A program made the translations under genes and the position numbers. The notes below the pieces were generated by a model. It had not been told where the DNA came from. It did not search any database and saw nothing but the letters and a program-made list of their open reading frames with translations. From positions 1-64,000 of the forward strand of contig JAOTON010001129.1 of NCBI GenBank assembly GCA_034440635.1: DNA of 64,000 bases, written 5' to 3'. Position 1 is the stretch's first letter; each line of letters opens with the position of its first letter. This DNA comes from Lepas anatifera. Taxonomy: Eukaryota; Arthropoda; Thecostraca; Lepadidae. Below, piece after piece: positions 10,906 through 23,828 of this stretch.

Positions 10906-11176
10906 ATATGTTGTACTCACGTTTTGCGAGTTTGTTGATGTCTTCGGTGGCGGCAACTGACACTTCCGCACACAACACCCCGTGTTCCTAAATGTACAGG
11001 ATTCACGAAGGAACTGTTCACCTGTAAACACTATTCATGAGTATCAATAGACCGCAAGGACCCTAGCACTGTCCATTGGCACTGCCTGCTCCGCGCCCCA
11101 CTCCTCGGCTCACACCGCCTGGCGAGCGCGACCGGGCATGACCTTGCCCCAAGCCGGTCAGGCGCAGACTGATTAA

Positions 11177-12172
11177 CCCACGCTCCGGTACGGCTCTGAG
11201 CCACCTTCGCCCTGGTGTGAGGTGTTTGAACACCTCCCTCGAACTCGGTTCCTATGCGAGATAGCGAAAAAGTGTGAATGATGGTGAATAGCTCATAAAA
11301 ATTCATGAAAGACCATATCGGTCACGTTTTGGCTCAGGTCAATATTAAGTTGATGACAAATCAAAGAAGGTGGTACTTTGAGTAGAGATTTTGGGCTCTA
11401 GCATCTGACAGATTTTAGCTATAATCATTTTAGGCACCGTTCGCTTCCTCTCGTCACAGCCAATCGAATGATGTATAATATTTCCATACTAGGTCAAAAC
11501 ACAAAGATGACCTGACCTCAGGTCAGGTCAAGGTCACTTTTAACCTAGCATAGTCAATATGCATATCAATCGACTCGCAATAGCAATTCAAACGCAATGT
11601 TATCAAAATAAAAGCTGTATCATCATCATTTCATGCAAAGTTATTGACTAAAGTCTGAAAACTGCTTAAGTAGCCCCAGATGAACCCTCAGAGGTCACAT
11701 GTAAAATAATTCAACATGAACCTGGAAAAGGGACCAGAATACTACGATTTGAAGAATATGAAGGTATTCTCAGCCGTATCTAAACAATTACAACCCAATT
11801 TCTGTTTTTCCCATGTATTTCCAATGGAAAGGTCATGATCCTTACTTGGCCTTAGGTCATCGATATGAAAAATCCCGGAATACTTTTTTGTAGCATGTGG
11901 CGGGCCCATTATGTGATATAAGTTCCAATCCAATAATTTCACCCATTTCTTACTTATGCCACCTTAAACATGTTGGAGGTGAGGTCACTTGACCTACACT
12001 GGTGCCTGACCTGAGATGACCCAACCTTAAAGTTTTGGGGAAAGTTGCAGATTAATCAAGGATAAGTTGTGCCAAGTACGGCGGCGCTTCGAGCTGCTGT
12101 TTTTTCCTGCCGCCGGAAAAACCCGAGGTGGTGTACAAACACCCCCCTCCCCCTTCCTCACCGGTGCTAGGG
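11177..12172 (-). mobile_element. TTAA-flanked family B element, complete
   Basis: The element is bounded by TTAA at 11173-11176 and 12173-12176. Its ends read CCCACGCTCCGG on one side and (complement) CCCTAGCACCGG on the other. Subterminal palindromes GGTGTTTGAACACC (about 11220) and GTGTACAAACACCCC (about 12132) mark both ends. The interior carries many AGGTCA/TGACCT hexamers and an internal TTAA at about 11668. It is 996 bases long and non-coding. A copy in the opposite orientation is at 13818-14828, and a rearranged one is at 1225-2225. Confidence 0.8.
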
Positions 12173-12227
12173 TTAACTGTGCGGAAATGTTATCCAGAAG
12201 GCTTGAGATGAAATGACGCATATAAAC

Positions 12228-12338
12228 AGTGGTTTCTTGATACGCTCTGCAAACTATTATCTCAGTTCAAACCCATTATACAACTGAATGGGATTTGAAC
12301 TGAGATAGCCCTGTGATAGAGCATGTCGAGAAACCACT
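12228..12338. repeat. Snapback hairpin of about 110 bases
   Basis: Arms beginning AGTGGTTTCTTGATACGCTC and ending GAGCATGTCGAGAAACCACT are complementary over about 50 bases with a few mismatches; the tip has CTCAGTTCAAACCCATT against AATGGGATTTGAACTGAG. A short loop (ATACAACTG) separates them. It looks like a tiny foldback element or a palindromic RNA-forming repeat. Confidence 0.75.
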
Positions 12339-12573
12339 TGATCCGTAATTCATTTGTTCCAGAACCTACCGTTCGCGGAGAGAAAAGTCAAATTTACCCC
12401 CTACATCGGATGATCTAGGGGAGCTGTGGAGAGTGCGTTCAGAACCGCGTGAATGTTCCTTTATTTCCAGGCGAATTGGAAACTGTAGAGAAAGCTTTTC
12501 TTGAAGGCTTGAATGTGTAACCCAAGCCTGTCTTGGGTTCGTGACGTGTGGCAGAGGTTTCCTGTTTATCTGT

Positions 12574-12722
12574 ACGTAGGCGGATCCAGGATTGGCGATC
12601 GACGGGGGAAGGGTACATGGTCGGGGGGGGGGTCATCCGGACCACAGGGCCATTTTTGCACGGCAAAACCTATCAGGTGGGCGCCAAATCTTATCGTGGG
12701 GGCGCCGGGTGAAAACATTGAC
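12574..12722 (+). mobile_element. Fragment of hAT-like element family E (left part)
   Basis: The end (ACGTAGGCGGATCCAGGATT) and the next 140 bases (including GGCAAAACCTATCAGGTGGG) match the element at 60890-61156. The right part is missing. Note the poly-G run at 12626-12634. Confidence 0.6.
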
Positions 12723-13210
12723 GGAAGATGGCGTAGAGAAATTCGATAGCTGCGTACACCGATACCTTTTACGATCAGTTTGCATCTGAAGGTTACAGGG
12801 GCATTGAAACTATGTTCAAGTTGGGGGGCAGGAGCGAATCCGGCCGCTTGGCTGGGCCCATATTGGCGAGCAAAAAAAAACAGCGGCAGATGCGAGGGCT
12901 GGCAGGATCTTACTGGTGTGGTGAATCGATTTTTCAGCTTCAAAGAGAAAGAGGTCCAAAGTGAACGGACAAAAAAACGCTAAAAAAGTTTTTTGCTGAA
13001 AAGCTCGTCCTCCCCAATCGATCATTTATGAATCATTAGATCTGGACTTCCTGCCCTGGATCCCTTCTGGGCAGAGGTTGAGAGTATTATTTTCTCACAC
13101 CATAGTGATTTCCACCCACCCCGAAATCTGTCACTTTCATAATGACAGTTGACCAACAGCAGCAAGGGGCACACAGGCAACGTTTACACAGCTCTTACCA
13201 TATTTCGTGC
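12723..13210. other. Nothing recognised
   Basis: No supported gene or repeat. ORFs at 12566-12943 (minus) and 12780-12983 (plus) overlap and resemble nothing. Confidence 0.3.
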
Positions 13211-13766
13211 AAAATTATTAACTTAAGCATGAGAAGTTGTTTAAGCGACCTAATACTGCCTCTCAGGGGTCATTTGTCCATTCTTTGTGTGACCCTGGCC
13301 CTCAGAGTTTTTAGAACACTCAGTGCCCGGATTTAGAAGTACGTTCTGATGTTTTATTATACAAGATCATAAAATTTTCGCAAAATTTCTCTTTTCACCA
13401 CAGTAGAGAGGCCATAGCGCTGACCTGGCACTAGGTCATCGATATAAACTCGTTGCCATAAGCTGCCTTATTTGGTCACCTTACTATTTTATATAAATTG
13501 CAGGTCAACTAGTGAAGACTGCAGACTGGTTGAACATATTTTAGGTGAGGTCACTTGACCTTATCTAGTGACCTGACCGAAGACGACCTAAACCTAGTTG
13601 TAAGGCTACCTGTATCCGTAGCGGCCTGGACCTAGCTGTAAAGCTCAATAAGGCCGCTAAATTAATCCGGAAATAAATTGTGCCAAGTACGAAGACTGTG
13701 GTTCCTTTTTCGACTCAGAAAAGTTCGAGTGCTAACTCAACCCACTCACATGTGGTGTGTAAATGA
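13211..13766 (-). mobile_element. Diverged family B fragment
   Basis: The order of blocks (TTAAGC..., CTCAGGGGTCAT, GCACTAGGTCATCGATAT, GAGGTCACTTGACCT, TGTGCCAAGTACG) follows the left half of family B at 11665-12100 but at lower identity. Its outer end fades into GACTCAGAAAAG near 13735. It is non-coding. Confidence 0.5.
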
Positions 13767-13817
13767 AACAGGCGGCTCTGGCCGTGACAAAGTATGCCTA
13801 AAGATCAAATGGCTTAA

Positions 13818-14828
13818 CCCTCACCCCGGTGGGAGGGCGTTTGTACACCCCTCAGGTTTTTCCGGCGGTATTAAAAGATGGAGGCGCAAAATTCCGCCGT
13901 ACTTGGCACACCTAGTCCATGATTAATTCGCAACTTTTTCCAGAATTTTGGGGTTTGGTCATCTCAGGCCAGGTTGCCAGTGCAGGTCAACTTACCATAC
14001 CTCCAAAAAGTTTAAGATAGCGTAAGTAAAACAATGATTGATCCATTCCATTGAAAATCACATGACATAAAGGGCTCACCGAGTACTGCAAAATATATTC
14101 CGGGATTTTAAACTTTGATGACCTAGGGTCTGGTATGGAGCATGACCTCTCCAAGGGAAATTCATGGGGAAAACGGGAACTGGGCGAAGAACGCCTCTAT
14201 TCATGTAGATACTACTTAGAATACCATCCTACTCTCCAAATCGTAGTATGCTAGGCACATTTCCAGGTTGATGTTGCGAGTTTGATCCTGTGACCTCTGA
14301 GAGGTCATCTGGGACTACTTAATGGGTATTTGAGTCCATATGTTTGCAGGAAATGACGGTAAAGCTTTTATTTTGATACGATTACGTCTGAATTATTATT
14401 GCAAGTGATTGATGTGCTCATTTGCGATGTTAGGTCAGGTGACTGATGATGTGACTTTTACCTGAACTTGGGTGAGGCAATTTTTTATATTTTGATCTAG
14501 CATAGTCATATTATTAATAATTCGATTCGCTGTAACGAGAGGAAGCAAATATCGCCTTAACATTAATTCTAACTGAACACTGTCCACAAATAGAGCCAAG
14601 AAATTCTTCCCTAACCTGTCACCTTTTTGGACGTGTCATGACCTAAATATGGACCTGAGCCCAAAAGTGACTGGTGCAGTTTGCTAAAGAATATTTACGA
14701 ACTATCCACAGAATTCGCGTTTTTTCGCCATCCCACATATGAGCCGAGATCGACGGGGGGGGTGAGAGCGGGGTGTTTGAACACCCCTCCCCCTACCAGG
14801 ACGGAGGTGACTCGGAGGCACACTGGGG
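13818..14828 (+). mobile_element. TTAA-flanked family B element, opposite orientation
   Basis: It starts after TTAA at 13814-13817 with CCCTCACCCCGGTGGGAGGG and the palindrome GGCGTTTGTACACCCC, then TTTTTCCGGCGG and CCGTACTTGGCACA. It follows the family B order to the right end (GGGGTGTTTGAACACCCC at about 14771, then CACACTGGGGTTAGG, where the terminal TTAA has decayed to TTAG). It is the inverse of 11177-12172 and is non-coding. Confidence 0.75.
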
Positions 14829-14833
14829 TTAGG

Positions 14834-16452
14834 CTTGATACTACGCGACAGTACTAAAAAACAAGATGAAATGAGTATGAAAGGGATGGAGCATAAATTT
14901 TTTTATGAATTGTCATGTATAAGTCCTGGCAATTACCTTTAATGCACACGACCATGTCATAATTATCCATTATTATCCAGACTGCAAAGAATAATCTAAG
15001 TTGCCCAAGGGGCTCCATAACTCCACTCAATTAGCTCGAACGAAAAAATACAAGCGGGATTGAATATGTGTCGTAAATAATTTCAAAGCTATTTCCGTCA
15101 TCCTTTAGTGCAAGCCAAGACGTAGTCAAGATAAGCCAAAGAACATATGGCTTACCAAGGATAAATAAATGCAGGAGCATGGTTGCATCTTTGGGATCGA
15201 TGATTTTTTCAAGTAAAAAGTCAGCTTATACTCAATCATCAACTCAATTCCCTGTAAATTTCAAAGATTTGACTAGCCTGGCATATATTTGGGATTGTTT
15301 TATTTGTATTTGTTTGGGTGATTCCCAGTCAGCACGCTCATTTGCAAGGAGAATTGATAGGGAAATGGAGAGAACGCTCTACTATTCCCAAATTCTCACT
15401 CCGGCACCGGTAGGTTGGATTGGCCCCAGTAACATCTATTTTCGTCTCGGCAGTGGTCCTGAAAAATAAAATATTAAATTTAAATGGCAGCAGTTGCGGG
15501 TCTAAGAGGTATCGGGATTCCTCCGATTGTCTTATAATCAATTTTGAAGTCGACACGTGGTTTGTTTCTTCGCCGGCTGATTTTTATTATCGTCGTAATG
15601 GCTAGATTACCAAGTTTTTTCAGGTTTTCAGGTTGTATTTCAATAAGTATTCATGTTACATGTGTCATACACACCTGGCTAGCTGCGTCTTCAACCTGTC
15701 GTAAGTCATTTTTCTAGCTATCATTTTTCAGGGATTACAAGGAAAATAATCAGAATCGAGAAAGAACAGGTTATACTGTTTCGGGACAAATTCAACAGAA
15801 AACCAAAGCAGAAATAAACATTAAGAACCCATATAATATTAGCTAAGTTGCAGAGGCGAATGCGTAAAACTAAAAAGCTTCCCTACTAATGTCTAGGCGA
15901 CATCAAAACACTTCAGGCCGCTAATTCTGTGGCAACCGATCCACTACACTTTGAGTGCTGAGTGAAAGGCATCTAAAAAAAAGCCATAACACACGCGGTG
16001 GGCCCTCCAGCCATCTCGAAAGTAGCAAAGCCACCCTGAGCATTCAACGCAGTTCGGCAGAAACTCTGAAGGCACCAGTTCACAATGCATCACTTCAACA
16101 AAGCGTAAAGCCTCGCTCTTGGTTTTCAGCATTCACAATATCAAGTTCGGTTTCCTTATCCATTAACAATCTGATGAGAAGAATATCCAAGAACAAATTG
16201 CAATTTTGTGTTATCATTCTCTTTCCCATCAATATTATGTGGTTTACAATCAGGGAGTGCTGATAACCAAAAATAATAATTTTATATGTTACAGGAGGTA
16301 GATCGGGATCTATTCTGATTGTTAAGATGAAGTTCCATACCTTTTACCCAAAAACTGAACACGTCTGGTCAACTCCAAAATTTGTGTGATATTGTGGCGT
16401 TTCCTTCATGATATCTAACGCATTTGTGTGTGTCAGTTAGTCCCATGCGGAC
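14834..16452. other. Nothing recognised
   Basis: AT-rich intron sequence of ALLC. ORFs 15179-15469 and 15955-16263 show no family resemblance. No tRNA-like or inverted-repeat structure was found. Confidence 0.35.
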
Positions 16453-16675
16453 CAGTCAGGATTGTAATTTTCCCAAAATCTTTGGGGGTGCTCAGCCCGT
16501 GGGGGCGCCATCACATAGGGCCGGCGGCGTTGCAGGGGCGGCACCCCTTCATTGCACGAAATCTGTTATTCATCGCTTTTTAGCGCCTTTTATAGCACAG
16601 GGCACACTCTATTTTAATGTTGCGCAGGTATTATACAGCGTTTACCAAACATGTTGGCTTTTGGCGACATCCCAA

Positions 16676-16805
16676 CAGTGGCGGATCCAAGGGGAGGCAA
16701 AAGCCATTTACCCCCTTTTTGACAAAAAAAGGCATTTACTTTTTTGCTTTTCCACTTTTGACTTTGGTTTGCCCCTCCCAAACCGACCGGCTAGATCCGT
16801 CACTG
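16676..16805. mobile_element. Miniature hAT element with exact 8-bp target duplication
   Basis: It begins CAGTGGCGGATCCA and ends with the matching inverted end (GATCCGTCACTG). The 8 bases CATCCCAA occur immediately before (16668-16675) and after (16806-16813). CAGTG-type ends with 8-bp duplications are diagnostic of hAT. The inverted-arm copy is at 54021-54127, so the insertion predates the duplication. Confidence 0.9.
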
Positions 16806-17440
16806 CATCCCAAAGCTACATATAAGTCTTTAAAAAATCCAAATAGGTTGTACATTTATTCACGATTGAACTATATCAGTTTTGCGGGGTTAAATTTTAC
16901 CTTAGGAATGGCAGAGTGGATGGAAATTTAAATGAAAGCGAAGAACTTAATCACTACGTGAATAGAAAGCAAAACACCGACAGCGCTCCAAACAATGCGT
17001 GTATTATTCTGTAAATATTAATAAATATGCGACTCCGCTGTACCCGTCCATGCCCTTTATTTTTTCCCCCTAGCGCCCTTTATTGTTTACCCTAACACAC
17101 AGAGGTGGTAAGAATCAGTGCTGCAAACTGCCCAGGGCGGTAGTAATGGACCAAAAACGGCACAAATTAGAATGAAAGTGATAATCTGGGGGCGACAGCG
17201 ATTGGCCGGGTCGGCAAGAAACAGGGCAAAGTCATAAGTCGAAGGCGGCAGTGATAAGACAGGGGCATTAGCTATGAACTAGAAGAAGCGCGAATCAGAG
17301 TGGAAGTGATAAGGCGAGGGCAGCAGTGAGATACATAGATTTATAGATAGATATTGAGTTCTCCATAATGCATGACTTTTCAGCCCTCAATCACAGGCAC
17401 ATATAGGAGTAAGTTCATTTAGGAGCAGTTCATTTCTAGC

Positions 17441-19690
17441 CTATCCTCTTTCCCAAATGCCTGCTATACATATCCTACCGTTCCATGCTTCTATCCCCCC
17501 CACCCTGAAACGAAAACTTTGTTTGGCTTTTTCCGTTCTCATCCTTGGGAGTTCTAGCATATCGAGGTCGGTCCTGCGTGTGCTCCAGCTAGAGATTTTG
17601 GAGCGACGCGGAACTGGATCCGACAGTGCACTGCCAGAGTCGTCGGAGAGCAGTCTTTTTATCATTGTATGTCACGTTTCTTCAGCAGATCCGGAAACGT
17701 CGGCTAACCCGGGGATTGGAGGACTGGGGTCACGTGCTCACGTTTGCTCAGTCACTGCGATGCGTACGCCAAAATTCAAAACTTTCTGGATGCGATGTTT
17801 TTGAGTGATATTGCAGCCTCCCCATACAGTCATACAGCACTATATATGTTTATACATATAACACTATATATTTATATAAGCCTCGTGCTAGGGGATGATG
17901 TGGCTTAGTGGATAGCACCCTTGTCTTCTAAGCCACTGGTCCCGGGTTCAAGTCCCGTCGGAGCCTCTGAATAAGTCGATCTGATCCCCAAAATCCCTTC
18001 CAACAGGGTGAGAGTTGGCGACGCCGTATGACCCTGACAGTTGATGCGTCGTTAAACCCCATAAATTATATTAAGCCTCGTGCTATATATACACACGAGG
18101 CTTGAAATAGTGGTTTTCTGGCCTCTGGTGTGATTTTGCAGCTTAAGCGAGGTGAGGGTGCCGTAACAGCGACGAGCTACTTGTGAGACTTGATTCCCCA
18201 GATCAGGGCTGAGTCGTCGAAGACACCAAGAATCATAGCATATGATGTTGTTTTGATAAGGCTGTTACCGAACTGAATAGTGAGTTTCGGGTCACACCGG
18301 TTCCAACTTGACTTTAAAACGGGAAGCTCAGTTTGCTTGGGTTTACTTTGAGCCGATTTTGAGTGAAACAGTCGTGAGCTAGTCTTCTGGTACTTTCCAC
18401 TCGCAGTTTTAGGTGGCAGATGTTGCCAGTGTCTGAGTCTAGGAACTGTGCATCATCCGCGTATATGGTGAGCTTGCCCCCGAAGACAAGTGAGATGCCA
18501 GGTCGTTTGTAAATATCAAAAACAACTTTGGTCCCAGGAGTGAGCCCTAGACCACGCCGTGCGTCAATGGCGGTAACCCAGTTCTGCCTCCATGGATCTT
18601 TGGAGTCCTATTTGACAGCCAGTACTTGAACCAGTGCTGGTCTATACCATACCACCCTAGCTTCTGGAGTCAGCGCGAGTGTTCCATGCTATCAAACGCG
18701 CGCGATATGTTAGCCGTTAAGAAGGTAGTGACGTGTCCTTGGTCCATGCTTTCAGAGATGAAATTAACAGCTTCTACCATTGCTGTTTCAGTTGAATGTC
18801 CCGATCTGAAACCGTGCTGGTTTTCGCACAGTATGTGGCTTTTCTCGAGATAGGACGATGGTTAGAGACATACCACCCTCTTGCATAGTTTGCTACGGAT
18901 GAAAATTGGCCTGAAGTTCCCGAGATCACTGCGGTTTCCTGTGTAGAGTGGGATCAGTGAGGCCTTCTTCCACTGTGGATATACCTCTCCAGTACGCAGT
19001 GAACAGCTGATGACGTTATGAAGATGCGGACCCGTAACTGCGAAAGTTGATCTTAGCATCTGGATTGTAATGTCATCATTTCCACATGCACGTGAGCTGC
19101 CCATGCGTTTCAGTGTATTCCATAATTCGGGAAGAGTGACAAGCTGCACTCCAAAGGCGTCAGAGCAAACTCTCGGAGGTTGTCTCTTAGCTTCACCCCT
19201 TGAGGCACAACGGAAAGTGCTACTGCGACATCCGTGCCAGTTTCGACAAAATGATGGTTGGATTTGTTTGCTCAATGACGATCGCTGAGATTGAGTGGCT
19301 CAGTCTTTGGCTCTGGTTTCTTAGATGCCAGGAAGCATCTTCTTATATCGCTCCATGTTTTGGAGGAGTCGTTTCGGAAGTTGGCGAAATGCTCGGAGCT
19401 GGCCTGGAGCAGAGCTTTTTTGACGGCATTTCTGCACTCACGATAGGCTTTCAGTTTCTCTACGTCTCAACGGTCTCGGTCTCTCGCCTCTCTGGCTTGG
19501 TCCAGCCGTGTCATGCGCTCCCTCAGCTGTTCGTTGTTGTTAAGCCAGGGAGCGGGTGTCTTAACCGCATGGTTTTAAGAGGCATGTGCTTGTCAGTTTG
19601 GGGCTGCCATACTTCGTACTAGGCGTTCCATTTCTCAGTGACAGTTTCATCCTGGTAAACTTGGCTCCAGTCTGCCTCAAGAAGATCCAG
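17441..19690 (-). pseudogene. CR1/Jockey-like LINE ORF2 remnant, left arm copy
   Basis: Read on the minus strand from 19690 down, the pieces follow a reverse transcriptase. First is the pre-RT linker (about 19500-19300), then LKRMGSSRACGNDDITI, SLRTGEVYPQWKKASLIPLY and NFRPIFIRSKLC (18862-19200). Further RT blocks follow to about 18420, where the Y-A-D-D region lies in a broken frame. The C-terminal motif RTEKAKQSFRFRVGGIEAWN is at 17441-17560. Stops and frameshifts are frequent, and a SINE (17891-18072) splits it. The mirror copy is at 51130-53386. Confidence 0.75.
17891..18072 (+). mobile_element. tRNA-derived SINE type 2 with 13-bp target duplication
   Basis: The same head and tail as at 4079-4252 (A box near 17901-17912, B box GGGTTCAAGTCCC at 17944-17956, tail GATGCGTCGTTAAACCCC). 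AAGCCTCGTGCTA flanks it exactly at 17878-17890 and 18073-18085. It is inserted in the LINE remnant. Confidence 0.92.
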
Positions 19691-20785
19691 ACAGAGGGTG
19701 AGGACTCGTGGCTGGTAGTTATGGACTAAGGGTGGTACGAATTAGGGCGAAAGTGATAAGTTGGGAAAGGGGTGGTATTGGTTAGCCGAGGGCGGCACGA
19801 ATCAAGGCAAAGTGGATAAGCCGAGGACGGGAATGGTGAGTCGTAGGTAGTAGTTATAACCTACTGGGGGAGGGACACGAATCAGGGTGGAACAGATAAG
19901 CTGGGGCAGGTACGGCGGATTCCGAGGGGCAGGGTGTGCAGTTGCACACCCTGAAAAAATGAGTGTGTGCAAAAGTATCTCTTTGCACACCCGGTTTTGA
20001 CTTGGTCCGGAGAAGCGCGCCCGGATTTGGGCGGCCTCCCTAGCCTCCCACGAAAAAAATCTGGCCTAAACACCGCCTACCTGAAGAGGTAGGACCTTCT
20101 GTGCGGAATCAAAACAGTTTCAAATATGAATGGTTCCCCCTGTCATCAAAACCGTCCAATGGAGAGAGCAAATAGACCCAATTTATCCACTCAACTTGGG
20201 AAAATGATGTCGGTGCCTCGCTTCCCCTTGAGTAGGCGCCCTAGAGAGCCAAAGACGTTGCCCTGGGTAGGAAGGGACCCCCTCCCAAAAATCCTGCACA
20301 CCCGCCCGAAAATGGAATCCACCATCTCTGAGCTGGGGGCGGCAGTCATGAGCCCAGGGCGGCACGAATTAGACCGGAAGTGATAAGTCAGAGGCGGCAT
20401 TCATTGGCCGAGGCGGTAGTGATGTGCTGGGGGCGGCATTAAGCAGGGCGGCAGTGATAAGGCGGGGATAGCACTGGTGAGCCACTGATAGCAGTGATGA
20501 GCCAGGTGCTGTTTGAAACAGGGCGGCAGTGATAAGTCAGGGCTGGCATGAATCAGGGTGGCAGCGATAGGCAAGAGGCGGCAGTGATGAACCAGGGCGG
20601 CATAAATTAGGGTGGTAGTGATGAACCGGGGGCGGCATGGATCACAGTGGTAAGACGGAGGCGGCATGAATCAGGGCAGCAATGCTGAGCCAGGGTGCGA
20701 CTCATGAATTGGGGATGCTCAAATCATGATGGGGGTGCTCGCACACCCGAAAGAGATAATAATTTCACCCCTGGCTGACACTAAA
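19691..20785. repeat. Degenerate GGCGGCA-type tandem repeat with hAT-like end
   Basis: Irregular units of the form GGCGGCA(N)GAATCAGGG alternate with GGCAGTGATAAGCCAGG. Near 20697-20785 comes a block ending with the hairpin and terminus GGGGGTGCTCGCACACCC ... TTTCACCCCTGG. A 10-bp palindrome AGGGTGTGCA-GT-TGCACACCCT lies at 19931-19952. The mirror copy is at about 50060-51130. Confidence 0.6.
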
Positions 20786-21739
20786 ACAGTAAAAGCACGA
20801 CAGCAAAAGGCTACCATTTACTCGGTTTGGGGAATTCCTCCAATACGTAAACATATAACGGTTAGACGATAGTGGGCTGCTGTTTACTCTCTGGAAGCGT
20901 GTTAGAGATTCCTGCTGACAAAACTGTGCTGACAGCAGGGCCTTAGTTTGACCAATTTTAGGGGCCATGGCCGGATTGGTCCCCTCGGCAGTGATAAGCC
21001 AGGGGCAGCAGTGATCAGCCGGGGGCGGCAGTGAGTATTCGAGAGAGGAAGTGTCTAACCAGGGGCCACTCATACATGGGTTAATAAAAAAACAGGGAGA
21101 GCATTCATTAGCCGAAGGCGGCGTGAATCAGAGCATCAGTGATTAATAATGGCGGCAGTGATGAACCAGGGAAGGTAGCAATGAGTCGGGGCGGTGGGCA
21201 TTTGGGTTAAAATATGCCGGGAACAGCATCCATGAGCCAGAGGCAGCATGGATTTGGGCGGCAATGATAAACCAGGGGCAGCAGTGATCAGCCGGGAGAC
21301 GGTCCGTCATCATATTTGGGTTTCAGGGCGCGTCGATATCTAGGATCATACGGCGCCCATAACACTAAATAAATTACGTAAATAGGGCATTTCCGCACAA
21401 GTTTCAACAAGCCAGGTGGGAAAACAGGTCAGGTTGCGAAAATTGTATCAGAAGATTATGTAAAAGCATATATAAAATAAGTAAATACAATAAAATGAAA
21501 TATAGCACTGAAAAATGGCAGTCAGTTTCATATGACACACTAGGGTCAGTGATAAGGTAACATGAAACTCGACGTTATTTAAAATTTGAAAGACTACTAG
21601 GATGAATATATGGCACTAAAATTAACGCTCCTCGGGTATGACTTGATGCCAGTAATATCCAAAGAAGGATGCTCCCCCAGAACATTCACTGCCCAGATAT
21701 CCCCAGGACACTCAGTCACAGTCACTGGCCCGGGAGACG
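20786..21739. other. Inter-array spacer in left arm
   Basis: Mixed AT-rich sequence with scattered GGCGGCA units (20980-21300). The mirror copy is at about 49090-50060. No gene is recognised. Confidence 0.4.
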
Positions 21740-22830
21740 TCAGTGATGAACCAGGTGCGGCAGTGGACAGTCAGGGGCGGTAGTGATCAAACAGGGGTGG
21801 CATTTATCAGCCAGGGGGCGGCAGTTATCAGTCAGGAGGCTGCAGTTATCAGTCAGGGGGCGGCAGTATCAGTCAGGGGTGGCAGTTATCAGTCAGGAGG
21901 CGGTAGAGATCTGCCAAGGGGCGGCAGCGATCTGCCATGGGACGGCAATGATCAGCCAGGGGCGGCAGTGATCAGCCAGGGGATGCAGTTAGCAGCCAAG
22001 GGGCGGCAGTTATCCGTCAGGGGGCGGCAATTATCAGCCAGAAGGCGGCAGTGATCAGACGGGTGGCAGTTATCAGCCAGGGGGCGGTAGTTATCATTCA
22101 AAGGGCGGCAATGATTAGACAGGGGCGGCAGTGACCAGCCAGGGGTGGCAGTTACCAGCCCGGGAGCGGAAATGATCAGTCATGGGGCGGCAGTGAACAT
22201 CCAGGGGGCGGCAGTGATTAGCCAGGGGGCGACAGTGATCAGCCAGGGGGCGGCAGTTATTGGTCAGGGGGCGGCATTTATCAGTCAGGGGTGGCAGTGA
22301 TCAGTCAGGGGTGGCAGTGATCCACCAGGGGGCGGCAGTGATCAGTCAGTGGCGGCAGTTATCAGTCAAGGGGCGGCAGTTATCGGTCAGGAGACGGTAA
22401 TGATCAGCCAGGGGGCGGCAGTGATCAGCCAGGGGTGGAAGTTATCAGCCAGGGGTGGAAGTTATCAATTAGTCTGGGGCAGCAGGTATGAGCCAAGGGG
22501 CGGCAGTTATCAGTCAGGGGGCGGCAGTGATCAGCCAGGGGGCGGCAGTGATGATTTGGGGAGCGACAGTGACTAACCAGGAGGGACACTTATGTATATG
22601 GGTGAAGAAATAAACCGGGGACAGCTTTGATTAGCCAGAGCCGGCATGAAGCAAAGCTGCAATGATAAACCAGGGGTGTTAGTGCTGATCAGTGATGAAC
22701 CAAAGGAGGCAATAGTCATTCAGTGAGGGGGCGGCAGTGATTAACTGTTGGCGGCAGTGATCAGGCGGGAGTGACAGTGATGTGGCGTCACAAATCAGGG
22801 GGAAAGTGATAGGCCACGCGGCATTGATGA
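21740..22830. repeat. 21-bp minisatellite array
   Basis: About 1.1 kb of tandem units with consensus CAGGGGGCGGCAGTKATCAGY (20-21 bases), varying at a few positions and degrading toward 22580-22830. Because 21 bases is a multiple of three, ORFs run through it (21743-22054, 22349-22576); they are artefacts of the repeat. The mirror array is at 48290-49090. Confidence 0.9.
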
Positions 22831-22969
22831 GGCAGAGTTGGAATCACTCAGGGTGGAAATAATAAACCTCGGGACGGGAAAACTTGGCAGGGGCGGAATG
22901 AATCAGGACGGCAGTGATGAGATAGCGTGACACCGTTCTGGGCGGCAGTGGTAAGCCAGGGGCGGCACA

Positions 22970-23064
22970 TGTATTGGGGATGCTCAGCACATGATTGGGG
23001 GTGCTCAAATTAGGATTGGGAGTGCTCGGGCACCCCAAAAAAGATAGAAAATTACACCCCTGGG
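22970..23064. mobile_element. hAT-like terminal block with subterminal hairpin
   Basis: The block carries GGGGATGCTCAGCACATGA and GGGAGTGCTCGGGCACCCC, then AGATAGAAAATTACACCCCTG. The same block closes the second array at 27240-27312 and the right arm at 47814-47910. CAGGGGTGTAATTTTC read inward is a hAT-style terminus; the classification is inference. Confidence 0.6.
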
Positions 23065-23259
23065 CGTGGTGCGAAGGGGGCAATTGTAATACTTTCCTTG
23101 GGATCAAATGTAACAGCGTTACAAGTCACCCCATGACCTCACTTACTATTTAACCAATTATTTACTGCACTAATGTAGTAGTTAGGTCCGTGGATCGTTT
23201 TGGCCATTCTGGGTGCTGAGCAGCCCGGCCCATCGGGGAATGGTTAGGGGCCGGTCATC

Positions 23260-23815
<556 letters not shown>

Positions 23816-23828
23816 ACGCATGGCTTAA

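Larger units (their letters stand above)
16453..23064 (+). repeat. Left arm of 6.6-kb inverted duplication
   Basis: The whole stretch recurs inverted at 47814-54351 with high identity: ORF translations such as 18626-18853 versus 51979-52206 differ at only a few residues. Both arms carry, in the same order, a small hAT element, a dead LINE, a SINE and GGCGGCA-rich minisatellite DNA. The outer end starts CAGTCAGGATTGTAATTTTC, and the inner end, read inward, is CCCAGGGGTGTAATTTTC. The two ends of the arm thus resemble each other as terminal inverted repeats, so the arm may be a composite transposon-like unit. Confidence 0.9.

Noticed and set aside
21740..22830. CRISPR-like array or repeat-rich protein gene
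   Set aside because: Units are contiguous 21-mers without spacers, in an intron-bearing animal genome. The ORFs exist only because 21 is a multiple of three.
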